Source of the DNA: Xylogone sp. PMI_703
Lineage: Eukaryota > Ascomycota > Leotiomycetes
DNA: 64,000 bases
NCBI GenBank assembly: GCA_021399445.1
Contig: JAJTUQ010000003.1
Span: 2,046,001 to 2,110,000 of the forward strand
Direction of reading: 5' to 3'
Part shown: positions 1 through 11,566 of the stretch, piece after piece
Layout of the letters: each line of letters begins with the position of its first letter
Numbering within the stretch: the first letter of the stretch is position 1
Program-made: the position numbers and the translations under genes
The notes under the pieces: generated by a model
Seen by the model: the letters and a program-made list of their open reading frames with translations, nothing else
Databases searched by the model: none
What the model was told of the DNA's origin: nothing

Positions 1-117
1 CTCTCTACCAACGAGCGCGATTTGGAGTGCCTCATTGGAAACTTGAGTGGCAAGAATAAGAGAGATGGATCTTCTGCAAAGTTCAGCCACGACTTCGTCG
101 ATGGCAAGGTCCACTAA
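1..117 (+). CDS. 3' end of an unrecognised gene (partial)
   Basis: Frame 1 is open from the first base of the window to a TAA at 115-117, giving 38 residues that end in DFVDGKVH. The stretch is polar and charged, with no membrane segment, and I do not recognise the family. The gene must begin upstream of the window. Being open over so short a length is weak evidence. The balanced codon use and the drop to AT-rich sequence straight after the stop support a real C-terminus. Confidence 0.45.
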   Translation, partial: LSTNERDLECLIGNLSGKNKRDGSSAKFSHDFVDGKVH

Positions 118-457
118 GCGTCTCTTTATTGTCGACTTTATCTTTCATCAAGACAAAGCTGGACTTTCTACAAGGATATGAATGGTGGAGTGGATTATAT
201 GTTTTCTTTTTTTCGATACCCCCCCTTTGGCTCGGGTATCTGGTATACAATAAGGGAAAGAGTTATAGAGGAGTTGCTCTTTTACTGAATAGGCTTCCAA
301 CAATAGACTTTTTTTGACAGCAAGCTTTATCAAATTTTTGATCGTGAATATTTTGTGATCACACCGTACCATCTTATCAAGATAAGATTTGGCCTCCTCA
401 AGTTTTAAGCTGACTATAAGCTTTCATGTATAGAAGATGGGCCATAACCATGTTTCT
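118..457. other. Intergenic spacer, nothing recognised
   Basis: AT-rich spacer between the partial gene and the convergent transporter. It should hold the 3' ends of both transcripts. The short open frames here show no family signature. Confidence 0.5.
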
Positions 458-2063
458 TCATGGTATTCCACCCATCCATCTCCAGTTCGCACTTTGCTGG
501 CCATCTCCCAGATCAGAGGTAAACACATCTTTTGCTTTTAAGTTGACTCCCTGTTCTCTGTTCCTGCGTGTATTATCCCATTTCATATAGTATCCAAGAC
601 CAAGCGAGATTACCGCGCCAACGGCACCAAAGCACGCAGATATTATAGATGCTAAAACATAATTCGGGGCATCCTGAGCACGGAATATATTGGATGATAC
701 AAGACCCATTGAATTCCCTAATGCAACCAGAACAGGAGTAAGGATAGCGCGCTGGTTTTCATCGGGTGTATTATTATTGTACCACGTTGTAAGAAGCGGA
801 GACGTGATAAATGCGCCGCAAGTAAGGAGAAAGGCGCAGAAAAGTCCGACGGAGGTGTGTTTGGCAGTATCAATGGTTGCAAGCACAATGAACCCTACAC
901 AGGTCATCACTAAACAGGTTGCCAGATGAATGAAGCGATCCCCGGTGTAATCAGAGGACAAAGCAACTAATACCGTAAAGATCGATGCAACGACGTTTGG
1001 GGCTACTGTTAGTAAATTGGTTCTGACGGTACTGTACCCTAGTCGGCCAATGATTTGGGGAAGAAAGAGTTGAACAGAGAGTTGTGGCACCATGAGACCA
1101 AATGCGATGCACATGTACACTGGTCATAGACGATCTTTCTTGAAGACTGATATGGCTCGTTTGAAATCAAATTGAGCATCTACAACAGTTGAAGAATCAG
1201 TGGCCATTCTGTAATACGCCAACTCCTTCTCCTCACTCGTGAGGAAGTATGCCGTGGCAGAGGATTTTGGCAGCAGAAAAATGGCAAGAACTCCGCCAGC
1301 GACTGTTAAAGAACCTATAAACACTTGAGCAACGCTGATGTCGATCTCAGAGAGTAACTCAAACCTTCTATGAGAAAAAGATATTGCCAGCCAAAAAGAC
1401 TGCTCTTAATCTGGAATACCCCATAAGCTATTAGACCTGTGAAGGCGCCAGCAATGACAGAGGCGGCATAAAAGAAACTAAGGCGACCAGCAAGCTCCGA
1501 CCTTTTATAGAATGTCGTAAGATAGAATATAACACCAGGGTAAAATCCAGACTCTGCCATTCCGAGAAACCACCTTGTAGTAAGGAGGCCTCCAAAATTA
1601 GTGGTAGCGGCGCTGAGCATAGCCATTGCACCGAAACAAATCATCGAAATAGGAAGAACAAGCTTCGCACCAAATTTCTTCGTGAGTAAATTCATTCCGG
1701 GGGCAGTAAGGACGAAGGGGATGTAGAAGAGCGAGAGGAGCAGGTTGTATTGGTTTCCAACAAGTCCAAGGTCCCGATCGAGTCCATCAGTCTTTGCATT
1801 GCCCAGATTCGACTTATCAATCGAGCTATGAGAAAGAATCAACAAGCTGTGGCAACCTAGTGATTAGATTAAGATGAGTATAGTGAAACTAACTTGAATA
1901 GGTACATGATAGCTATTAGAGGGAGGATTCGTGTGTCCAGCTTCCATAAGATCTTCCCCTCAAGGGCTCGATCAATGCCCATGACCTGCAATTGCTCGAT
2001 CCTTTCGTCAATTGGAGCCTTCACGCTCTCATCATCTCCAGGAGTGTCATCTATATGCGGCAT
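458..2063 (-). pseudogene. ACS-family MFS transporter (Dal5/Tna1-like) with one in-frame TGA
   Basis: Proton-coupled importer of an organic anion at the plasma membrane, in the allantoate/nicotinate permease group. Three exons fit: 2063-1894, 1825-1365 and 1314-458, with introns of 68 and 50 bp. The spliced frame would encode 495 codons. The family motif FNSIDKSNLGNAKTDGL appears only after splicing intron 1, and RWFLGMAESGFYPGVIFYL follows. The C-terminus ends with the family-typical WRWMGGIP, so the gene is full length. The frame is cut by a TGA at 1124-1126, after KKDRL and before PVYMCIAFG, at the start of the seventh membrane segment, where relatives often have tryptophan. No plausible intron removes it. 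It may be a recent pseudogene, a polymorphism or a base-call error. It adjoins the dehydrogenase, dioxygenase and aldolase group and could import their substrate. Confidence 0.75.
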
Positions 2064-2460
2064 CTTGAAAAAGCCTAGGTATAATAAATTGCCGATCGAA
2101 GGAAGTGAAGTTAAACTTGGGTTTTGTAAATTGCTACCGCGGGCTATTTAAAGTGGGTTGGGGTATGGCGATGCTTGAACTATATGAGCCTGCTCTTATG
2201 AAGTGAAGAGTGGGGGATGTAACCATTTTCATGGAGATCAAGTGATCTTCACAGTGAACCTCATTTGAGTTCATTAGCTGAAAAGAAGTAGAAAAATGCC
2301 AATGCGTTCTGAAGCTCTGAGTAAATAGCTCGGAAATACTATTCATTGAATGCCAATCTATGCCACAGGCGTTTATCGAAGACCTGATAGTCCTCCCAAT
2401 GTAAAGCTTGTGCTCAATGAGTTATATACTCTAGTATACTTTTTCATTAGTCCCAGTATT

Positions 2461-4085
2461 TCACAATCTTGATCTAGAAACTATCTTTCTCTCTAGCTCT
2501 GCTGTATTAATTAGCCCTGGATGCAATTCTTCCACCGAAGTAGCTCCTATCAATTTCATAGCGACCTCCACTTCCGTCTTTAGAACTAATTAAGTGTAGC
2601 TCAGTACATAGCAAGTTATAATAGATCTCAGGAATTTGTACTCACTTTCAATAGCCTTGAGTACGCCTTGAGTCCCATAAGCTGCCATGGCATATACGAA
2701 TGGCCTACCAATCCCAACCGCCGTGGCTCCAAGACATAATGCTTTCACAACATCTGTCCCCCTTCGGACGCCTCCATCCATGTAAAATTCACACTTGTGC
2801 AGTATTTCAGGATAAAGCATCTTGATTTCTAGCAAAGTTCTCAACGAACTTGGCGCATAATCCAGCTGTCTTCCTCCATGGTTACTCAGATAAATACCAT
2901 CTACTCCCATACCCACAGCTATATTGGCGTCTTCTGCGCATTGGATTCCCTTAAGCACGATGGGTCCTCCGAATAGCTCCTTCATCCACTTTAGATCCTC
3001 CCAACAGAGGGTCTTTGATAAGGCACCTCCTGGATCCGATCCAGGCCTGACGGGCTGATCTTCTGACCCTTCAGGAGTAGCATCGTATTCCTCAAAGCCA
3101 CCTTCCAGCTCCTCCTGTGCTCTGTGGCGACTAGCAGCCTCCCTCTTACCAACGACAGGAGTATCCACAGTGATCATGAGAGCTTTGAATCCAAGGTCTC
3201 TTGCGTTTTTGATGATCTGAATGGTCTTCTCTTTCTTAGAGTTAACATATAGCTGAAAGAAGAAGGTAGGATCAGAAAGGGGTTCGATGAGTCTCTGTTT
3301 TTCTGTTTTGAAGAGAGACATCATGTCTTTGTGTGGTTTGGTGGACACGCCGCTTATGCAATAATGAATTCCACTCCTGACTGCACCTTGCACAAGCTGG
3401 CTTTCTGCCTCTGGGTTTATGATGCCCATCAAGCCCGTGGGTGCGATAAAAAAGGGACACGCCGTTTTGTAACCCTGCATGGTATTCGCAGTGGATACCT
3501 TTAGTACATTTTTCAGCACTCGAGGGCGGAAAGTTATTCTTTGCCAATCTCCAAGGTTGTTTTTGAGTGAAGTGAGTGTATCGGCCCCAGAGGAGAGGTA
3601 TGCTATGGCAGCTTTGGACAGCTTCGGTATTGCTGGCGGCGTGAAATCATCAACGTTTATGCAAAGGCTTATATGTGATTGTTTGTTTGCATTTTGAGTT
3701 TGGTGCTTGCCATCTTCTGGTGTAATTGATGGCAGCGTGTCTACATCTACCATCCCTTTAAAACTTGCTGCATTTTATTAGTTTTTGGTTGCTGCTGTCA
3801 ATCAGTTCGAACTTACACGGTGGAAGCAATTGCTCCGCTGTCTCGGGGGTGTGCACTTCGAGATATGCCTTGGTAGCATCCTATTTGCTTGGTGAGCCAT
3901 TGGTCACATTGGAAATGGTGACAGTCCATGTCTACTTTGCCAGCGTATTTGAGAATGATCCCCTTGCCTCCGGGGTGCTCGGGAAGAAAGCTGGTCACAT
4001 CGTACACTCTATTAGCTATGACAATCCAACAGTCATTTGGGGTATTGTGTCTCGAAACCTCCTTTCCCTCGAGAACCGCCGCCAT
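2461..4085 (-). CDS. Flavocytochrome b2-like FMN-dependent 2-hydroxy-acid dehydrogenase
   Basis: Oxidises L-lactate or a related 2-hydroxy acid to the 2-oxo acid, passing electrons from FMN to a fused cytochrome b5 heme. Exons 4085-3936, 3880-3817, 3767-2646 and 2585-2461 (introns 55, 49 and 60 bp) give 486 residues. The cytochrome b5 domain covers residues 5-75, with heme ligands at His37 in FLPEHPGG and about His60 in LEVHTPE. The FMN barrel follows, with ITVDTPVVGKRE, the catalytic SNHGGRQLD (His near 367) and YMDGGVRRGTDV. I chose the ATG at 4085 because homologues start just before the b5 fold; an in-frame ATG at 4292 would add a tail unlike a mitochondrial presequence. Without that tail the enzyme is probably cytosolic, unlike yeast Cyb2. 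It shares a 419-bp divergent promoter with the dioxygenase gene. The exact substrate cannot be told from sequence. Confidence 0.9.
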
Positions 4086-4504
4086 TGTATGTATTCTTAC
4101 CGTTTCTTGTCTTACCTGGCAAGTCTCCCATTTAATCAGAACATGAGTACAAGGACCTACAGCCACAGCAACTCCAGCTGTATTCATCCCCCTCACGTGG
4201 CTTGATCCCCAATCTTCCGCCACAGATCCCAAGTCCCCGACGGTCTCCACTTGGAACTGGCGACCTCCCCGCGGGATTTCCAAGACAGGCAAAGCACCTC
4301 GGTTGAGCGACTTTGTACCCCACCTGTCTGTCGCCTAATTCACTTGGCTCCCCTAACCGCTTTGGGAAACACAGAGAGAAGAGACCCATAGTCACCTTGA
4401 AGGAGGAATGTGTGGACTCACCGGATAAATAATGAGATTTCGTTCATGTATTCAGCGCCACCAAGGACCTGAATTCTCAGAGTGTAGGATACTTGCCTCA
4501 AAAA
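4086..4504. promoter_or_regulatory. Divergent promoter between the hydroxy-acid dehydrogenase and the dioxygenase
   Basis: The two start codons face away from each other across 419 bp, so this segment must serve both genes. That arrangement often means shared control in fungal pathway clusters. I could not assign a specific operator. Confidence 0.5.
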
Positions 4505-5700
4505 ATGCCCTCCTCGACGAAACTTGTCATAAGGCCACTGCATCCTACCTTCACTGCGGAGGTAGAAGGCGTGAACTGGAGTGAACCAATTGATCAGGAC
4601 ACTCTCGCGCAAATAAAAGATGCTATTTATAAGGTCAGTGTAATTCTAAAGCCTGGAGTTTCTACCGCTTAATTTTGCGCAGTATGGAGTTCTGGTGTTT
4701 CGCAATACCGGTCTCGACGATGAGAGACATATTGCATTTTCAAGGCTATTCGGAGAGCTAGATGATATGTCACCTCATGTTAAGCTTGGTCGCAAACTGA
4801 GACTACTACCGGAGCTATTTGATGTTAGCAATCTCAATGAAAATGGAGATGTCATCACAGAGGCGGATCCCGCTAGACTAGCCCTCAATAATGTAAGCCT
4901 TACGCTCATCTATTCAGGTATTATGGGTGGATCTCTGATTGGAACCACAGGGCAATATGCTATGGCATGCCGATCTAGCATTCAATTCAAGGCGAACAGG
5001 GCTCTCCATACTTCGAGCCCATAAGCTTCCACCGAAGGGAACAGGAGGCGAGACTTCAGTAAGTTGATATAGCCGCTACCTGGACAAAATACTATCAATG
5101 CTAATATTGTTGTAGTTCCTTGACGCCCGAACAGCTTATGAGGATCTCTCCCCAGAATGGAAAGCCAAAATCGAGCCCCTTGTAGGTAACAACTCACTGA
5201 TTCACAACCGCAAACTCGGCGCCCCAGAATTCTACGAGGGCATTGACCCAATGGACTACGGCTTTTCGCGCCACAAAATTGCTGTTCCGCAGCCAGAAAC
5301 AGGCCGTAAAACGCTCTACTTGACAACTTACTGCCACCACTTCGATGGGATGACCGCTGAGGAGAGCAAGCCCATCATGGACGCGTTATTCGAGCATGCC
5401 ACGCAGGATAAATACGTAACTACCATACATTGGGAAAATGATGGGGATCTTATCATGTGGGATAATACTGGTGTATTGCACAAGGCAAATGCGGGAGGGG
5501 CGTACCTGACTAAGTATAAGAGAGATATGAGGAGAACTTCAGTTTTTGATGCGGGTCCATATGGACATGGGGAGAATGACCCGGACGCTCCTTTCAGACA
5601 AGGCATCAATAATTTGATCGTAAGGAGTGGGAAGGGGAGTGCTCTGGATCATGGGCCGACACTTGAGGCGAGGGCAGCAGCAATAGCTCCTGCAATCTAG
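4505..5700 (+). CDS. TauD/TfdA-family Fe(II)/2-oxoglutarate dioxygenase
   Basis: Hydroxylates a small acidic substrate, often causing loss of sulfite, an aryl ether or an amine, using Fe(II), oxygen and 2-oxoglutarate. Exons 4505-4633, 4683-4892, 4951-5058 and 5116-5700 (introns 49, 58 and 57 bp) give 343 residues. The iron ligands are visible: HxD in GNMLWHADLAF, formed exactly at the exon 2/3 join, and the distal His in MWDNTGVLHKA. RDMRRTSV follows and supplies the arginine that binds 2-oxoglutarate. The start at 4505 gives the usual N-terminus, with VRP-like strand residues before EGVNW. It is transcribed away from the hydroxy-acid dehydrogenase and towards the HpaI aldolase. The family covers 2,4-D, taurine and alkylsulfate enzymes, so the substrate is open. 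Confidence 0.9.
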
Positions 5701-5965
5701 TTGTCTTAGCTTAAAATTTGTATTCACCAGTTTTAAGTTTAATAGTGCTTTTATATATTTCAACTAATACAATATGTGTATCTGTGGCATGACTAATTTT
5801 ACTAATAGGACAATGAATACCACTTTAGTCTCTTCTCTAAAAGAAAACAAGCCCTTTGCTCAAGATTTTGTCTTCATATATGTATGAAGAGCATAGGGAT
5901 AACTGAAGATTCCTTACTACATGATGCATCGAATAATAATTAATTATAATCTCTCCTGCGATAAT

Positions 5966-6766
5966 TCATAACTTTGAACTTGCGACCAACGAACGCCCTG
6001 AATCTAAACTTGCCTGTGCAACATCCCCTAGCATGGTATAATCGCACTTATAAAGGATGAAGGAAAATCCCAACTTCAGAGCCCTCTCAAACGCGTGCTG
6101 TGAGCCGGTAAAAATCCCCACTGGCTTGCCATGAGCTCTGCCTGCTTTGACGGTCTTATCCAATGCATCAATGAAGACGTCCTCATCACCGTCGAAGCCG
6201 CTCAACCCCAACGATAGTCGTAAGTCCACTGGGCCAACAAATCCACCGCTTACACCCTTGGTCCCTAAGATGGCATCGGCATTCGTAACTGCTGAGGCGG
6301 ACTCGATCATCAGGAAGATGCCAACGTTCTCAGGAGCTTTAGCTAGATAGCCAGCCCCAGTCTTCTCAGCGTGCGGACCGGAGAAGGGAGCATGGGCTGG
6401 CCCAAAACTGCGGCGTCCGAGCGGCGGATAACAGGCTCTTTGAATCACATCAGCAGCTTCTTGAGCATCATTCACCATGGGGACGATGATGCCCGCAGAG
6501 CCGCAGTCCAAACCCCACTTGATCCATTCTACGCCGTGTGAAGGCACTCGTACCAATGCAGCGCAGGTTCCTGCTGATGCGGCGCCAATTGAGTGGACAA
6601 TGTGAGTTGCTTCCAGCGCGGAGACGGGCGAGTGCTCCATGTCTACGACGAGGCAATCGTAGCCGGTGCTAGCCATGATTTGTGCAGCGAAGGGCGTATT
6701 GAGCATGATGAATGCCCCGATAAGAGGTTGGCCTTGGTGAAGTGCGGTGATCTTTGGAGGAGCCAT
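5966..6766 (-). CDS. HpcH/HpaI-family class II aldolase
   Basis: Cleaves 4-hydroxy-2-oxo acids into pyruvate (or a related oxo acid) and an aldehyde, using a divalent metal. Single exon of 266 residues, the normal length for the family. Visible signatures are the catalytic histidine region VVDMEHSP, the substrate arginine in ALVRVPS, the metal-binding Glu in FLMIESASA and the metal-binding Asp in FVGPVDLRLSLG. The start at 6766 gives MAPPKITAL and fits the family. No targeting signal is seen, so it is probably cytosolic. It is convergent with the TauD-type gene, 265 bp away. With the neighbouring hydroxy-acid dehydrogenase it could make and then split a 2-oxo acid; that link is inferred. Confidence 0.92.
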   Translation of the reverse strand: MAPPKITALHQGQPLIGAFIMLNTPFAAQIMASTGYDCLVVDMEHSPVSALEATHIVHSIGAASAGTCAALVRVPSHGVEWIKWGLDCGSAGIIVPMVNDAQEAADVIQRACYPPLGRRSFGPAHAPFSGPHAEKTGAGYLAKAPENVGIFLMIESASAVTNADAILGTKGVSGGFVGPVDLRLSLGLSGFDGDEDVFIDALDKTVKAGRAHGKPVGIFTGSQHAFERALKLGFSFILYKCDYTMLGDVAQASLDSGRSLVASSKL

Positions 6767-8309
6767 GTCGTCCTAGTGGAAATGCCTGTTATTTACTACC
6801 AAGCGCTGCTCTATCTTGAGCTATGTTCTGTGAAAGGGGGCTATATATATCAAGAACATGTAGGGACATTGTAGTTGTATCTTGTATGGACGAGCTCACT
6901 AAAGCTGCAGGTCTCTTTCGAGCGATAAGAGTGGGCAGGTACAAGAAGTCCGATTCGCATTGATAGAGGCCTGCGCATTCTGTCACAGCTGATCCCCAAG
7001 TTGGAGTACGCCATGCTGTCCGTAATATGGGTTGGGGTCATGTTGTGGTAGGCTTGCGGAGAGCCACTTCGGAGAATTCGTATAGATGATTTCCATTGGG
7101 AACTGAAATGGGCAAGCGTAATTATTGAGACTTGAACTTGCAAAGTCTCATCAGCATTCAAAAAGGGAAGGGCCTATTGGGTAAATACCGTCTTGGTGAT
7201 TAGGCTGGTGGTATTGTATCCGTTTGGCTGCTAGAAGCGGGGTTGGGCGTTCCGGTATCTTTGATTACATAATAAATTACTAAGGCTGCTTGAACCATTT
7301 TCGGATTTCTTGCTGACCATGCCAAGCATGTTTATTGGACAGCCGTGCTATGACCAAAAGTTTTGTTGCATGTCGGAGTTGGCTCAGAATTTCAGTTCAC
7401 GAATAGTTGTTCTGTCAGCTTCTGCCTGCTTCTACCTGCTCGCGTCTACAACTACTCGTATTGACGCGCAACAAAACTTTTGGCCAGCTCAGGTTTAATA
7501 AGCCCACACAGCACGGTAACTACCCATATTGAAACATTTAAGCATTACAGAACATGTAACACAGACTGGTCAAGCACAGCGTAGAAAGTCTTGTCGCGTG
7601 CCAAGATACCTTATACAAGCAAAGCTAATTGTGTCCTGGGGCAGAATACTACCCGCCATTACGTACAACCGCAACAGCGAAGCCTCGAGTTTACGTCCAA
7701 CATCTTTGCTTGATTGAGTCAACATGCCATAATTAGAACTTCTAAAATCCTTCACTCAGTCGCTGGAGGATGCAATGAACCTAGGAACACGTGCTCTTAT
7801 GTACACGTGCTAGAGCGGTAGCTGTGGCTGACCACGTGCCGATTTGCCTCCATTTGCGCCACGCCCGCCATCACGTTATACTGGTATAGCCCTACCGCGG
7901 GATCCACCCTGCACCAGTGTCATTCTCATCCGTAGTGATTGGGCGTTTTCTCAACTGGCTGGTCTACGGATGTATCCTGCCCCTAACTCTAAATCTAATC
8001 TATCTAATCGCGAAGATCGATCTAATCTACGCTGTTTTCGCATTCTGCGAAAGATTTAATTGTCATCTTTCATTAGAAACATTTATAGATGGTTTTTTGC
8101 GGCTGTTGATGCATTCCACCGTGCCTCTGATCGACGATGACAGCTAACGGGCAAGGGTTGGCTTCCGAGCCTTCCGGCTACGCTACGTGTAAACTGCCAG
8201 AGTCACGTCTGCCTCGAATGCTTGTGTTTCCCAGTTTGCTTTCCTTTCCTTCCCCCTTTCTTTCTTACTATTCGCATTTCTTATCTTTTCTGCGACCGTC
8301 ATTCTTACC
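6767..8309. other. 1.5-kb spacer with a strong inverted repeat
   Basis: No open frame here has a family signature or spliceable structure. The first part is the aldolase promoter and the last few hundred bases, pyrimidine-rich just before 8310, the sulfotransferase promoter. The middle carries the inverted repeat listed separately. Confidence 0.5.
7354..7483. repeat. Inverted repeat with 16-bp perfect arms, possible small MITE
   Basis: CCAAAAGTTTTGTTGC at 7354-7369 is the exact reverse complement of 7468-7483. The 98 bp between the arms hold no gene. The arms are weakly similar for some bases beyond the perfect core, as in a decayed foldback element. I see no clear target duplication. Confidence 0.45.
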
Positions 8310-10256
8310 ATGCGGTCTTTTCTGCTTTTCGCTGCTCTTCCGGCCTCATTGGCGGCCGGATTTTCCTTCAACGCCTGGGATTTGGGCTTCTCCGGCCTCT
8401 ATCCCCGTCGGCATTTCCACTCCGTTGACCTTGAGGCTCCCGCACCCAAGTTCACGCATTGGGATGATCGCTGTGACCCTGGACATCTTCTGCTCACCCC
8501 GCGAGGACCTTCGGTGACTGGTAAAGCGCGAGGTCCCGTCATACTTGATGCAAGAGGCAACTTGATATGGATGGAGACGGACAAATTTCAGCAAGCTTTG
8601 AGCCTGGAAGTGCAGAAGTATAAGGGAGAGGACTACTTGACCTTTTGGATGAAGACCAAGACCAAGAAGAACAAGACTAAAAAGTCATACGTGATGGTAA
8701 GAAAGACCGTTTTCTCACTTGTGTCTGCATTCGGAACTTATGTCTAATTGTTTAGCTGAACTCTTCCTACGAAATTGCCTATAAAATAACCCCGCAAGGC
8801 AAACACCTCAAGGGAGACTCCCATGAGTTTCGCATCACTCCACAGGGCACTGCGCTCATTACCATATACTATAAACGCGAAGCCGACTGCACGGACTTAA
8901 AGCTTGGCAAGACTTGCTGGATCCAGGATGGGATGTTCCAAGAAATCGATATCGAAACAGGAAAGCTGATCTTCGAATGGCGAGCCACGGACCACATCCC
9001 TATGACTGATGTGTACAGCAAGCCTTCCCTCAAGGATGGACATGGAAAATCGAAAAAGGATGCCTTCGACTTCTTCCACATCAACAGTGTCGACAAGCTT
9101 GATTCTGGGGATTACCTCATCTCTGCCCGGTATATGCACGCTGTCGTGCTCATCAGCGGTAAGACAGGTGACATTATTTGGCAACTCGGGGGCAAGAACA
9201 ATCACTTTAAAGATCTCAACGGGGCAACCGACTTTGCCTGGCAGCATCATGCGAGATGGCATGGTAACAACACGATAACACTATTTGATAACCACGCCAA
9301 TAATGTCTTCCACAGCCCGTCCAAGCATAGCAAGGGCATGCTCATTCAACTCAACTTCGACGACATGACCGCCACCCTCCTGCAGAAATTTGTTCACCCA
9401 GATGAGATTCTCAACGTATCACAGGGCTCCGTGCAATTGCTTCCAGAAAGCGGCAACGTGCTCGTCGGATTCGGCAACTCACCAACGTGGGTTGAGTATT
9501 CGGCGGATGGCGAGGTACTCTGCAGCGCGCACTACGCGCCGCATCTCGCTTTTGAGATCATCGATTTTGGATTAGTAAAATCATACCGTGTGTTCAAGAG
9601 CCCGTGGGTAGGGAGGCCGAAGACGGTGCCGGACGTGAAGGTGAAGAACGGAAAAGTATATGTGAGCTGGAATGGAGCAACAGAAGTGACTGGATGGAGA
9701 TTAGAGACTGCTAAGTCTCTGAAGGCTCAGGATCATGAATTCGTAACAATTCAGGAATCGGAACGTAATGGGTTCGAGACGAGTTTTGCGCTTAAGCACG
9801 CTGGATATGTGAGGGTCGCGGCGTTGAATGCGACGAAGGAGGTAATGGAATATTCGGCTGTCGTCAAAGCGCATCCATCTTCATCTGTAAGTTTCCCATG
9901 ATATCCTGGGATTTGTCTTTACTAACTCGACATAGCTATCATTCTGGCCAATTCTATTCTCAACCATCTTCATCATCTCTCTGATGAGCTTCGCGGGTTA
10001 CGTTTTCTACAACCGAAGACTTCCCCCGTTTCCACGGCGGCTTCCGCGCCTCCCACGCCTCCAACACCTCCCACGTCTCACAACACTATCTGGTTTTCCA
10101 AGGCTACACGTATCGCGTCTTCCGAAATTCTCGGATCTTAAAGCCCGTTGGTATACCACCGTGAAGGGTACTCGGGCGCATGATCCTGAGTCCGATCTTG
10201 AGTCCGACCCTTTATTGCTGGATGAGAGGGATGAGAGAGATGAGAGGGAACTTTAA
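8310..10256 (+). CDS. Arylsulfotransferase (ASST)-like membrane-anchored protein
   Basis: Fungal member of the arylsulfotransferase-like beta-propeller family (Arylsulfotran type). Activity is unproven in fungi. Exons 8310-8696, 8756-9886 and 9936-10256 (introns 59 and 49 bp, the second with an ACTAAC branch site) give 612 residues. A signal peptide (MRSFLLFAALPASLAAGF) leads the protein outside the cytosol. Propeller segments include RGPVILDARGNLIWM, FDFFHINSVDKLDSGDYLIS, WQLGGKNNHF and FAWQHHARWHGN, the histidine-rich motifs typical of the family. After splicing, the third exon supplies one transmembrane helix (FWPILFSTIFIISLMSFAGY) followed by a basic, proline-rich tail ending in a DERDERDEREL-type acidic repeat. 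The layout suggests a lumenal or extracellular propeller with a short cytosolic tail. Confidence 0.88.
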
Positions 10257-11566
10257 CGTTCACGTGTAACAACAGTTAAACCATTACTGGGATCCTAAAA
10301 TTTGTATAATATTAAAACAGAATAACTCTAAATATTTTTTAATTTCTCAATAGTATTCGGTTTCTAGATTTATAGATGCTGTAATCAGCTTTCGTCTGAA
10401 TCTTTTTTTTATTTTGAACATCTATAGTCACTGTATCTGCTACATGTTGTGACCTTTCCACGCCATGTCTGCAGTGATCTGAGCATCGCTCTACTGACTA
10501 GCTTTCTAGGAGCAATTCCGTGGAAGGATTGCAAGTCCGATCGTTTTCGATATTAGATATCAAGAGGTAGATGGTCTCAATTTTCTCAATGGAAATTTGA
10601 ATCTCTTCTGGAGCATCTTTGACGTCGTTCATGAGGGACCTCAGTTTCATGATGCTCAAAGCTATTGCCCAACTAGGACGCCGATGCCAATACCGCCAGC
10701 AATCACCCTAACTGTTTCGCCATAGTTATGTATCATCTCTATCAATCAAATCCTATTAACTGGGGGTTAAAATATTGTTAGAAGACGATGAGAATTAGTG
10801 AGGGAAAGGTAAAAGAGTATTTTCTGATGTACCACGTTTGGCCTCACCTCTTTCCTGCTAAATCAAAGCTTATATCCGATACGCTCCAAGCTGCCAAGCC
10901 CCTCAACCCGGCTTCGAGAATAGACAAGCGAAGAGTTAAGGGGTCCCAAAAGGAGTTTCCGGAGTTTGCGGGGCGTCCGATTATTTAGCACTTACTCAGC
11001 AACTCTGGACTACTCCTTTCAGTAATAACTCCAGAACTCCTAAATCTTAGAACCAGCGTGCATCCAAAAGAAAGACTATAATACTGAGTAAGAGTATTGT
11101 AAATTCTCAAATATAATGAGAATCGTACTATCCAGAGTAGTAATACTACCTAACGTATCATTTTCACTCAGAGTTTACCCACAATTCCGGGAATTGGGGC
11201 CTATATTAAGACCTAGCTTTCATCACTTAGTACTCCCTTATATTTGAAATCCTATGGTGGCAGTATAGTATATTTGCCACTACATTAGTAATTAGCTAAG
11301 CAATTAATTACGGATGCAGTTGCTGTTATTTTTGTAATACTGAATAAGAAGGAGCTTGCCAGCTCCGGTCACTCCTTTTAGGATAGACTTTGCGCAAGAT
11401 AAAGCCCTGTTGTAGATGACGGGGGTTCTATATAAGGATGGATTAATTAAGAGAAGTAAACTCAGAGATTTCGAGAAGATTTTCTACATTCAAAATAATC
11501 GGCGTTTCAAGTATTCCGTTTCTACATCCGCTAACACGAAATATTCAAACAACTAACACAGAGAAC
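10257..11566. other. AT-rich spacer with repeat remnants
   Basis: No credible gene. A 21-bp stretch at 10946-10966 recurs inverted at 17299-17319, and an 8-bp inverted pair TGCTAAAT/ATTTAGCA brackets about 10857-10990. Both point to decayed dispersed repeats. The last 150 bp are probably the promoter of the GFA gene. Confidence 0.45.
10857..10990. repeat. Short repeat remnant sharing a 21-mer with 17299-17319
   Basis: The segment begins with TGCTAAAT and ends with ATTTAGCA, its reverse complement. Inside, 10946-10966 (starting CCAAAAGGAG) matches 17299-17319 on the opposite strand over 21 of 21 bases. The two sites have no other obvious likeness, so this may be a relic of an element or a shared insertion site. 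Confidence 0.35.

Noticed and set aside
4086..4292. In-frame upstream ATG at 4292 extending the flavocytochrome b2-like protein
   Set aside because: The added 69 residues do not resemble a mitochondrial presequence and would use up half of the divergent promoter; homologues begin at the b5 fold.
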